From contig CAJTNK010000043.1 in assembly GCA_910577885.1 (NCBI GenBank), positions 1-16,862 on the forward strand: a stretch of 16,862 nucleotides of DNA, read 5' to 3'. Position 1 is the first letter of the stretch, and each line of letters opens with the position of its first letter. Positions 8,033 to 13,337 of the stretch are shown piece by piece. The notes beneath the pieces were generated by a model. It searched no databases. It was not told the origin of the DNA and was given only the letters and a program-made list of their open reading frames with translations. A program made the translations under genes and the position numbers. Source of the DNA: an uncultured Rikenella sp. (GTDB lineage Bacteria; Bacteroidota; Bacteroidia; Bacteroidales; Rikenellaceae).

Positions 8033-9364
8033 ATGGGGCAGTTGTTGTATCGTTGTCAGCCGCCGGCTTGCAAACGCCATCCGGAGTGGGCTTACGGGGC
8101 GGTGATCTATGAATTGAACGTGCGGCAGTTCTCGCCGGAGGGGACTTTTGCGGCGGTGCGGGAGCAACTGCCTCGCTTGCAGGCGCTCGGGGTGGATATC
8201 TTGTGGTTGATGCCGATCTACCCGATCGGCGAGGAGCGACGGAAGGGAACGCTGGGAAGCTATTATTCGATCAGGGACTACGGGGCGGTGAATCCGGAGT
8301 TCGGCACGTTCGACGAATTTCGGGCCTTGGTGGAGGCGGCTCATGGGGCGGGGATGCGGGTGATTCTGGACTGGGTGCCGAACCATACGTCGCGCGATGC
8401 GGTGTGGGTGGCTGAGCATCCGGAGTGGTACAAGCGCGATCCGGAGACGGGGGAGATTGCGACGCCATACGACTGGACGGATACGGCCCAGTTGGATTAC
8501 GACTCGCCGGAGATGAGGCGCGGGATGACGGAGGCGATGTTGTTTTGGCTGCGCGAGACGGCGATCGATGGTTTTCGGGTCGACATGGCGATGCTCGAAC
8601 CGTTGGCTTTTTGGGAGGGGTGTGTGCCTGAGCTCGAGGCGTTTATGGAGGCTGCGGGGCGGAGGCTCTTTATGCTGGCCGAGGCGGAGGGGCCGGAGTT
8701 TCACCGGGTGGCGTTCGACGCGACTTACTCGTGGGAGGTGCACCACCTGTTGGTGGACATTGCGCAGGGCAGGGTGCCGGAACCCGCCGTGGCGTTACGC
8801 GAAAGGCTCTTGTGGGAGGGCGAGGCTTATCCGTCGGATGCGTTGCGGATGCGGTTTACGTCGAATCACGACGAAAATTCGTGGAACGGCTCTGAATTTC
8901 AACGATTCGGGGCGGCGGCGCGAACAATGGCGGCGATGACTTACCTGTTGCCGGGCCTGCCGCTCGTCTACAACGGACAGGAGGCGGGATCGGACCGACA
9001 GTTGGCGTTTTTCGACAAGGATTGTGTCGACTGGAGGGGGCTGAACGGAGAGTGGACGGAGTTTTATCGGGACATGAACGCTTTGCGGCACACGCATCCG
9101 GCGTTGTGGGGCGGAACTCGGGGAGGAGATCTCGTTGCGATGGATAACTCGTTGTCGAACAAGGTTTTTTCGGTTAAGCGAAGGGTAGGGGATTCGCTGG
9201 TCATGGGGCTATTCAACCTGTCGCCGGATCATGCTGACTTTGAGGTCCATGACGAGGATTTCAATGGCTCGTTTCGTCAAATCGGCTCTCCTTTACTGGC
9301 GGAATTGCGTAGCGACGCTCATTTTTACCTTCCGCCGTGGGGTTGTTTCATTTATTTTAGGTAA
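8033..9364 (+). CDS. GH13 alpha-amylase family enzyme, cytoplasmic
   Basis: A 443-aa (beta/alpha)8 alpha-glucan-active enzyme. The conserved GH13 regions are visible: region I DWVPNHT; region II GFRVDMA with nucleophile D184; region III LAEAE with acid/base E217; region IV FTSNHDEN with transition-state stabiliser D280. The start (AYGAVIYELNVRQFSPEGTF) and the end, a short C-terminal beta domain, are both present, so it looks complete though compact. No signal peptide. Its position 1 nt after the maltose phosphorylase stop suggests it feeds that enzyme by trimming maltodextrins to maltose. Alpha-amylase, neopullulanase/cyclomaltodextrinase or an alpha-glucosyltransferase cannot be separated from sequence alone. 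No T-run terminator follows; the repeat island begins directly. Confidence 0.9.
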   Translation: MGQLLYRCQPPACKRHPEWAYGAVIYELNVRQFSPEGTFAAVREQLPRLQALGVDILWLMPIYPIGEERRKGTLGSYYSIRDYGAVNPEFGTFDEFRALVEAAHGAGMRVILDWVPNHTSRDAVWVAEHPEWYKRDPETGEIATPYDWTDTAQLDYDSPEMRRGMTEAMLFWLRETAIDGFRVDMAMLEPLAFWEGCVPELEAFMEAAGRRLFMLAEAEGPEFHRVAFDATYSWEVHHLLVDIAQGRVPEPAVALRERLLWEGEAYPSDALRMRFTSNHDENSWNGSEFQRFGAAARTMAAMTYLLPGLPLVYNGQEAGSDRQLAFFDKDCVDWRGLNGEWTEFYRDMNALRHTHPALWGGTRGGDLVAMDNSLSNKVFSVKRRVGDSLVMGLFNLSPDHADFEVHDEDFNGSFRQIGSPLLAELRSDAHFYLPPWGCFIYFR

Positions 9365-9421
9365 TTTTTTGCAGGTTCGTCGCCAGCGTGCGGCCTGAGC
9401 TGGTTTTTTGGCCCGGATGGC

Positions 9422-9444
9422 CCAGCGATACGAAGTATCGCTGG
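9422..9444. repeat. 10-bp perfect hairpin, GAA loop
   Basis: Arm CCAGCGATAC (9422-9431) pairs perfectly with GTATCGCTGG (9435-9444) around a 3-nt GAA loop. It is preceded by CCCGGATGGCC, similar to the CCCGAATGGCC before the hairpin at 10371. No T-run follows, so a terminator role is unlikely. Confidence 0.8.
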
Positions 9445-9453
9445 CTCGCCGCG

Positions 9454-9470
9454 AGGCCCCGTTGGGGCTT
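9454..9470. repeat. Short hairpin, GTT loop
   Basis: Stem GCCCC (9456-9460) pairs with GGGGC (9464-9468) around GTT, extended by one wobble and one A-T pair. TTTT-like sequence follows (CTTTTG), so weak termination of the GH13 operon on the + strand is possible. Confidence 0.55.
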
Positions 9471-9543
9471 TTGTCGGGGTTATCTTAGCCTTAGTTGGGC
9501 CGCCGCCCGCGCAGGGCAGTTCCAGCTTGTTGCCGAGCCAACT

Positions 9544-9569
9544 CCAGCTTTCGAGTGCCGAGCGGCACC
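9544..9569 (+). repeat. Direct repeat with GTGCC/GGCAC palindrome, copy 1
   Basis: 26 bp beginning CCAGCTTTCG and ending in the palindrome GTGCCGAGCGGCAC (9555-9568). It matches 9966-9991 with a single mismatch. Confidence 0.75.
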
Positions 9570-9570
9570 C

Positions 9571-9636
9571 CGCCCGCATAAAGAGGGATTTCAACCGTTT
9601 TGCGTAAGCAAAATCGGGATGAAATCCCTGCGGGCG
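9571..9636. repeat. Three-stem nested hairpin, paralogue A
   Basis: Outer stem CGCCCGCA (9571-9578) pairs with 9629-9636 (8 bp). Middle stem GGGATTTCA (9585-9593) pairs with 9620-9628 (9 bp). Inner stem CCGTTTTGC (9595-9603) pairs with 9608-9617 with one bulged T, around loop GTAA. It is homologous to the structure at 9681-9754: both share TTTTGC/GCAAAA in the inner stem, while adjacent pairs differ in a compensated way. Confidence 0.8.
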
Positions 9637-9680
9637 ACCGTCTTTTGTTGGGTTTCCGTGGTAAAATGCAGAGAGAGCCT

Positions 9681-9754
9681 CCGCGCGCCACGCCTTAAGA
9701 GCGATTCAACTATTTTGCTAACTGCAAAATAGAATGAATCGCCCAGGCGCGCGG
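9681..9754. repeat. Three-stem nested hairpin, paralogue B
   Basis: Outer stem CCGCGCGCC (9681-9689) pairs with GGCGCGCGG (9746-9754). Middle stem GCGATTC (9701-9707) pairs with 9736-9742. Inner stem CTATTTTGC (9710-9718) pairs with 9724-9732 around loop TAACT. The total is 25 pairs. It has the same architecture as 9571-9636. Confidence 0.8.
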
Positions 9755-9761
9755 CCAATGA
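9741..9761 (+). repeat. 21-bp direct repeat, copy 1
   Basis: GCCCAGGCGCGCGGCCAATG plus A, identical to 9874-9894. It overlaps the right outer arm of the hairpin at 9681-9754, whereas copy 2 has no matching left arm nearby. Confidence 0.85.
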
Positions 9762-9825
9762 CCATTGAATGGAGCAATTCTTCGGTCCGTCGCCTGCGCG
9801 GGCGCAAATGAGCGAAGCGAATGTT

Positions 9826-9858
9826 GCGGACCCGTCGCGGGAGGAGGCGACGGGCCGC
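9826..9858. repeat. 12-bp hairpin with one bulge
   Basis: CCCGTCGC (9831-9838) pairs with GCGACGGG (9847-9854). An outer GCGG/CCGC (9826-9829 with 9855-9858) is separated by a bulged A. The loop is 8 nt and purine only. Confidence 0.65.
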
Positions 9859-9873
9859 CATGGGGAGAACTCA

Positions 9874-9894
9874 GCCCAGGCGCGCGGCCAATGA
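9874..9894 (+). repeat. 21-bp direct repeat, copy 2
   Basis: Identical to 9741-9761; both are followed within 15 nt by GGAGCA. Confidence 0.85.
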
Positions 9895-9965
9895 TCGTTT
9901 GGCGGAGCAGGGGCAACGACGGAGCAGTTTCTCGGCTGACGCCAGCGGGCTTGTCTGAGCAAATG

Positions 9966-9991
9966 CCAGCTTTCGTGTGCCGAGCGGCACC
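9966..9991 (+). repeat. Direct repeat with GTGCC/GGCAC palindrome, copy 2
   Basis: Matches 9544-9569 with one mismatch. The palindrome is at 9977-9990. A further small stem CCGGC (9990-9994) pairs with GCCGG (10000-10004). Confidence 0.75.
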
Positions 9992-10084
9992 GGCTTTCCG
10001 CCGGGGGTGGCGTCGGCCGTCATGGTGAGATCTCGGACGAACGAATCTCTGAGCTTTGGGCCAAGAATTTTGCAGAGCTTGTTG

Positions 10085-10150
10085 CGACTCGTAGAGTCGT
10101 CGTCCTCGGGAGCAGCGAACGCCGTAGGCGGGCGCTGCTCCCGAGGACGA
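10085..10150. repeat. Adjacent hairpins, one with an 18-bp perfect stem
   Basis: A small stem CGACTC/GAGTCG (10085-10099, loop GTA) abuts a perfect 18-bp stem (10100-10117 with 10133-10150; arm starts TCGTCCTCGGGAGCAGCG) around a 15-nt loop. No T-run flanks it. This is the longest perfect stem found in the window. Confidence 0.85.
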
Positions 10151-10249
10151 ATTTTCTCTGTTAGTAGTCAGAACGAGTCGGCAAGTGGAGAAGCTGCACT
10201 CTTCGATCGCGGTTTTGGGGCAGAGAAACAAGTGAGGCGGGGCAGTTTT

Positions 10250-10317
10250 GCGATGCTTTGCATCGCGCGGCCTCTGCGCCCAGGCGCGAAGCGCCTCGGG
10301 GGGTGGGCGCAAGGCCG
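10250..10317. repeat. Hairpin pair, one nested three-fold
   Basis: GCGATGC/GCATCGC (10250-10266, loop TTT) is followed by a nested structure. Its outer stem CGGCCT (10268-10273) pairs with 10312-10317, its middle stem TGCGCCC (10275-10281) with 10305-10311, and its inner stem AGGCGC (10282-10287) with GCGCCT (10291-10296) around loop GAA. Confidence 0.75.
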
Positions 10318-10349
10318 AACTTTCTCTGTCAGGCCCGGTTCCGGCTTTC

Positions 10350-10967
10350 TCACCCGAATGGCCAGTAAAACACCCAACGGGTGCGGTTGGAGTGCCCAGT
10401 GGTCCCCTTTTCCTGGAGGCAACGCAACGGAAGACCGTGCGCACGGTTACTGCTGTTCTGCGGATTGAGCCAGCTGTAGGTGAAGCTCAAGTAGCGGGCG
10501 CTGGTGCCCGACGCGGTCGACGACCAACTGAACCCGCCGACGCCGACGTCACGCAATCCACCGTAACCCCGATCGCCAAAAGCGTCGCGGAAGCCCGGGG
10601 GTGCCGTTGGGCACTCCAGCCGGGCCTGCCGGGGGAGAAAATTGGGCAGAAACAACCCCAATAAGACACCCTTTGGGTGTTCCTGGAGGCAACGCAACTG
10701 AAAACCGTTTGCACGGCCATAGCTGCCCTGCGGGTAGACCCCATTGACATCGAAGCTCAAGTAGCTGGCATTGCTACCTGCCTCCGCCGCCGACCAGCTG
10801 AAGCCGCTGCTGCCGACGGCCCGCAGGACACCATACCCTTTGTAATATCCGCCGTCGCGGTAGCCCGGGGCCGGGTAAAAAGAGAGGAGCGCGAGCGACC
10901 CGTACACGAAGGCAAAGAAAAAAGGGGATGTTTGTATCCCCCTTTTGGCTTTCATTGTACCACACAT
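10350..10967 (-). CDS. Putative C-type-lectin-like (FISUMP-like) two-cassette ORF
   Basis: 205 codons with two tandem copies of a 60-65 residue segment: PGYRD...GFSWS...YLSF...RANGFQLRCLQE, then PGFRD...GFSWS...YLSF...RAHGLPLRCLQE. This pattern (YR, WS, YLSF, P, RA-G, RC) resembles the C-terminal lectin-fold segment of Bacteroidetes FISUMP-type surface proteins and DGR targets; the family call is from motif memory. Framework residues are conserved while roughly half the other positions differ. The start is doubtful: MCGTMKAK is followed by a terminator-like hairpin within 15 codons, and the N-terminus is only weakly hydrophobic. It may be a gene, a decayed remnant, or silent donor/target cassettes. 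No reverse transcriptase or full-length target protein is in the window. Confidence 0.45.
   Translation of the reverse strand: MCGTMKAKRGIQTSPFFFAFVYGSLALLSFYPAPGYRDGGYYKGYGVLRAVGSSGFSWSAAEAGSNASYLSFDVNGVYPQGSYGRANGFQLRCLQEHPKGVLLGLFLPNFLPRQARLECPTAPPGFRDAFGDRGYGGLRDVGVGGFSWSSTASGTSARYLSFTYSWLNPQNSSNRAHGLPLRCLQEKGTTGHSNRTRWVFYWPFG
10371..10383. repeat. Hairpin downstream of cassette A, loop AAC
   Basis: CACCC (10371-10375) pairs with GGGTG (10379-10383). On the minus strand it lies 3' of cassette A and is aligned with the hairpin at 10666 (shared context CACCCnnnGGGTGTYTTAYTGG). Confidence 0.7.
10411..10600 (-). repeat. Lectin-like cassette A, 190-bp tandem repeat
   Basis: Aligns without gaps to cassette B (10681-10870) at about 69% identity by hand count, with a 270-bp period. 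Both ends are identical: TCCTGGAGGCAACGCAAC on one side and GCCCGGGG on the other. About two thirds of the differences are at codon positions 1 and 2. Confidence 0.85.
10666..10680. repeat. Hairpin abutting cassette B, loop TTT
   Basis: ACACCC (10666-10671) pairs with GGGTGT (10675-10680). On the minus strand it begins directly after the conserved TGCCTCCAGGA end of cassette B. Confidence 0.75.
10681..10870 (-). repeat. Lectin-like cassette B, 190-bp tandem repeat
   Basis: First cassette in the reading direction of the minus-strand ORF. It is gap-free against cassette A. The variable codons are mostly NNC/NNT (GGC, TAT, TAC, AGC, GTC, GAT), as would arise if a template carried AAC/AAT there, but no template is present to test this. 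Confidence 0.85.
10912..10946 (-). terminator. Terminator-like hairpin at the 5' end of the lectin ORF
   Basis: AAAAGGGGAT (10920-10929) pairs with ATCCCCCTTTT (10936-10946) with one extra C. On the minus strand the stem is followed by a T-rich tract. It could also act on the + strand (TTTT at 10943-10946). It overlaps early codons of the minus-strand ORF, so it either terminates dnaA-side transcription or argues that this ORF is not normally expressed. Confidence 0.6.
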
Positions 10968-11103
10968 TCGAGAGCGTCGGGTTACGAGCTACGAGCGCGC
11001 GATGACTATGAGAAGTGTTTGGTGAACTTACTTGCCACCGGTGAGAAGGTCGTGAAGGCGCTTCCAAACCTGTGAGTTGAAGCTCGCTTTACTTAAATAC
11101 AAA

Positions 11104-11130
11104 TCCCGTGCCATTCTCCATGACACGGGA
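11104..11130. other. Hairpin, possible weak terminator
   Basis: TCCCGTG (11104-11110) pairs with CACGGGA (11124-11130), with an inner CAT/ATG stem. Flanks are A/T-rich but there is no clean T-run on either side. It may mark a transcript end between dnaA and the island. Confidence 0.5.
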
Positions 11131-11162
11131 CGATAAAATGGTACTATTATTTGAACACTCTG

Positions 11163-11219
11163 CTTTAGCTACAGTATGGAACTGTTCTCTTTGTGAACAA
11201 AGAGAACCAGAAAAACTTT
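11163..11219 (-). repeat. Dispersed hairpin repeat, copy 2 (left arm of composite)
   Basis: Inverted relative to copy 1. The hairpin GTTCTCTTTGT (11184-11194) pairs with 11197-11207. Compared with copy 1, one T-A pair is replaced by C-G on both sides, so pairing is kept. AAAAACTTTC ends the arm. Confidence 0.8.
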
Positions 11220-11383
11220 CGAGCGCATCCCGTTGGGATGCTTTGGCCGTGTCAGCCTTGGTGTTTGGGTAGGGTTTTCCGGTGTCGGCGCACTAAGGTA
11301 ATATGCGCATTACGCGCCGCACCGAGAAAGCCCCACCCATGCCCTAAGGATTGCGGAGCCTAAGGCGTAGCGTATGCTATCTG
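11220..11383. repeat. Central part of the composite inverted element
   Basis: Contains GCATCCC/GGGATGC (11225-11241, loop GTT) and a multi-stem fold at about 11267-11338: GGGTAGGG against CCCCACCC (imperfect), CGGTG/CACCG (11280-11284 with 11320-11324), GGCGC/GCGCC (11287-11291 with 11314-11318) and GTAAT/ATTAC (11298-11302 with 11309-11313). No ORF or transposase was seen. Confidence 0.7.
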
Positions 11384-11436
11384 AAAGTTTTTGGTGCCGC
11401 TTTTTCCAAAAAGCGGCGGTCCCAGCTCGTAGCCAA
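11384..11436 (+). repeat. Dispersed hairpin repeat, copy 3 (right arm of composite)
   Basis: AAAGTTTTTGG, then stem GCCGCTTTTT (11396-11405) pairing with AAAAAGCGGC (11408-11417), then CCCAGCTCGTAGCCAA as in copy 1. The GC half of the stem is entirely different from copy 1 yet fully paired. Confidence 0.8.
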
Positions 11437-11505
11437 GGACAGTGTATGATAAATAGTACGCTAAAATAAAAAGGGGGTGCGGCAATTTATATAATATTCT
11501 GAAAA

Positions 11506-12912
11506 TCAACGCAACTGTCGCTCGATCTCTTCCACCTGCTGCCGAATGATCTTATCCGTTTCGATCAAGTTCGGAATCGTTTTGCACGCATGCAACACCG
11601 TGGCATGGTTCTTCCCTCCCAGTGCCATTCCGATCCCCGATAACGGCGTCTTCGTATGTTGCTTACAGAGGTACATGGCAATCTGTCTCGCCTGTGCCAC
11701 CTCCCGCGTCCGCTTCGACGACAACAGCACCCCGCGATCGATCTTGAGCGTCGAACACGTCAATTCGATAATCGAATCGACCGTAATTTCCCGTGTCTCG
11801 ATCTTCACGATATCCCGCATCACACTCCGCGCCAAATCGAGCGTAATCCGTTTCCCCAGCAAGCTCGAATGTGCCTCGAGCGAAGTCAAAGCCCCTTCGA
11901 TCTCCCGCACATTCGCCTTGATGTTCTGCGCCAGGAACTGGATGACATCATCCCCCATCTCCAACCCCATCCGCAGGCACTTGTGGCGCAAAATTCCCAC
12001 CTTGGTAGCCAAATCCGGCGGCGTCAGCTGTGCCGAAAGCCCCCACTTGAACCGCGTAATGAGCCGTTCTTCGATATCCGTCAGCTCCACCGGCGGCCGA
12101 TCCGAAGTCAGGATGAGCTGTTTCCCCAGCAACCGCAAATGGCTGAAAATGTTGAAGAAGATATTTTGCGTTCCCTGTTTCCCCGCCAGCTCCTGGATGT
12201 CGTCGATAATAAGCACATCGATCATCTGGTAGAACTGAATGAAGTCGTTCAGTTCCCCCCGCCAAGCCGCCGTCTGGAACTGGTTCTGAAACCGGTTCGA
12301 ACTCACATACAGCACCTTGCAATCCGGATCCCGCTCCTTGATAGCCAGCCCGATCGCCTGTGCGATATGGGTCTTTCCCAGCCCCGAGTTCCCGTAGATG
12401 AACAGCGGATTGAACGATGTCTTCCCCGGCGCAACACTGATCGAGATCCCCGCCGACCGTGCCAGCCGGTTGCAATCCCCCTCGATATGATTGGCGAAGG
12501 TCAACTCCGGATTGAGCTGCGAATCGAACGTCACGCGTTTGATCCCCGGAATGATAAACGGATTCTTGATCGTCGACGTATCGGCCGTCTGGTTGTACAA
12601 CGTCTCCTGGTTGGCATGTTGCCGCTGGTGTTGTTGCGGCATTGCGTTCGGAATCGCGTAATGGAGTTTGGTTTTCACCCCGAACTCCTCCCGAATAATC
12701 GGCCGCAACATCGAGATGTAATTCTGTTCGATATACCGCACGTAAGCCTGATCCGGCACCCGGATACGGAGCGTCTCCCCATCGAAACTCAGCGGTACGA
12801 TGGGTTTGAACCATTTGACAAATTCATCGTCCGAAGTCTGGTCTTTGATCAGGGTCAGACAATTTTGCCAAATAGCCGCGTATCTCTCGTCTAAAATCTC
12901 GCCGGAGGCCAT
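11506..12912 (-). CDS. dnaA: Chromosomal replication initiator protein DnaA
   Basis: 468-aa AAA+ ATPase that binds DnaA boxes and opens the replication origin. Domain I covers roughly residues 8-85. A variable Q/N/H-rich linker runs at about 90-115 (MPQQHQRQHANQ). Walker A is GNSGLGKT at 174-181 with K180, and Walker B is VLIIDD with D237-D238. RLITRF near 283-288 is the expected arginine-finger region. Domain IV has SSKRTREVAQARQIAMYL and the DNA-binding signature GGKNHATVLHA at about 432-442. Length is normal. The start ATG at 12910-12912 gives MASGEILDERY. The gene is convergent with GH13 and divergent from pgm, and dnaN is not adjacent. Its coding strand is G-rich like the + strand genes. 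A long ORF opposite (11656-12894) is a shadow. Confidence 0.97.
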   Translation of the reverse strand: MASGEILDERYAAIWQNCLTLIKDQTSDDEFVKWFKPIVPLSFDGETLRIRVPDQAYVRYIEQNYISMLRPIIREEFGVKTKLHYAIPNAMPQQHQRQHANQETLYNQTADTSTIKNPFIIPGIKRVTFDSQLNPELTFANHIEGDCNRLARSAGISISVAPGKTSFNPLFIYGNSGLGKTHIAQAIGLAIKERDPDCKVLYVSSNRFQNQFQTAAWRGELNDFIQFYQMIDVLIIDDIQELAGKQGTQNIFFNIFSHLRLLGKQLILTSDRPPVELTDIEERLITRFKWGLSAQLTPPDLATKVGILRHKCLRMGLEMGDDVIQFLAQNIKANVREIEGALTSLEAHSSLLGKRITLDLARSVMRDIVKIETREITVDSIIELTCSTLKIDRGVLLSSKRTREVAQARQIAMYLCKQHTKTPLSGIGMALGGKNHATVLHACKTIPNLIETDKIIRQQVEEIERQLR

Positions 12913-13337
12913 TTTAAAAGTGTGGTAATCAGTGAATTTCTCGATCTCGAAAGTCCCCTGCCGGACCGTTTCGATCGGTACAAAAGTGATGAATAAAACG
13001 GAATAAAAAAAACGGTTCGGAATTGTTTTTTCGGAATGTTTGATTATGCGTTTTCGGGCCCTTCGGGCAACCGTTTGGGTATAAGTCGGGTTAGGGGCCT
13101 TGACGTGAATTTTTTATTTGCATAAAATTTTTATCATACTGAGTGTTAGTTATATGTGTTTATTTTAAATATCGCCGATATTGTGGGTCAGGCGGTTGCG
13201 GAAAAGGGTGCATTCCCGTCCGAACGGCGGTGTGAAAAAAGGGGTTGCCGATTCCGAGAAAAGCGTTAAATTTGTAGATACGAACCGGCGGATTCGGCCA
13301 AACAAAAAGGATCACTAATCGTAAAACTCGAAGCAAG
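12913..13337. other. Divergent dnaA-pgm intergenic region
   Basis: 425 bp between divergent genes. It contains an AT-rich stretch (about 13105-13175), a small GCCC/GGGC hairpin near 13058, and the pgm promoter. No match to the DnaA box TTATCCACA was found by eye on either strand, and no exact -7 box for dnaA was found. No ORF is supported. Confidence 0.6.
13244..13274 (+). promoter_or_regulatory. pgm promoter, Bacteroidetes type
   Basis: TAAATTTG at 13267-13274 matches TAnnTTTG. GTTG at 13244-13247 is a three-of-four -33 match with a 19-nt gap. Predicted transcription start is near 13281, leaving a leader of about 57 nt. Confidence 0.65.

Larger units (their letters stand above)
9365..11505. 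other. 2.1-kb palindrome-rich intergenic island
   Basis: Interval between the convergent GH13 and dnaA genes. No conserved enzyme or structural gene is seen in either strand. It holds nested hairpins, short direct repeats, two tandem lectin-like cassettes on the minus strand and a composite inverted element, each listed separately. ORFs of 60-240 codons in several frames are overlapping, of odd composition and mostly chance by-products of the GC-rich repeats. Convergent 3'-3' gaps tolerate insertions, which may be why repeats accumulate here. Confidence 0.8.

Noticed and set aside
9710..10444. 244-codon minus-strand ORF in the island
   Set aside because: It runs through several palindromes and the end of a lectin cassette in the wrong frame, with odd composition; treated as chance translation of repeats.
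10677..11075. 132-codon + strand ORF
   Set aside because: Most of it is the antisense of cassette B; only the last 27 codons look coding-like, and these are listed as a separate low-interest observation.
9365..11505. CRISPR array
   Set aside because: Repeats are few, irregularly spaced and palindromic, without regular spacers, and no cas genes are present.
11656..12894. 412-codon + strand ORF opposite dnaA
   Set aside because: No recognisable motifs; the minus strand encodes a complete DnaA.
12913..13337. Replication origin oriC
   Set aside because: There is an AT-rich stretch beside dnaA, but no DnaA-box cluster could be found by eye, so an origin call is not supported.
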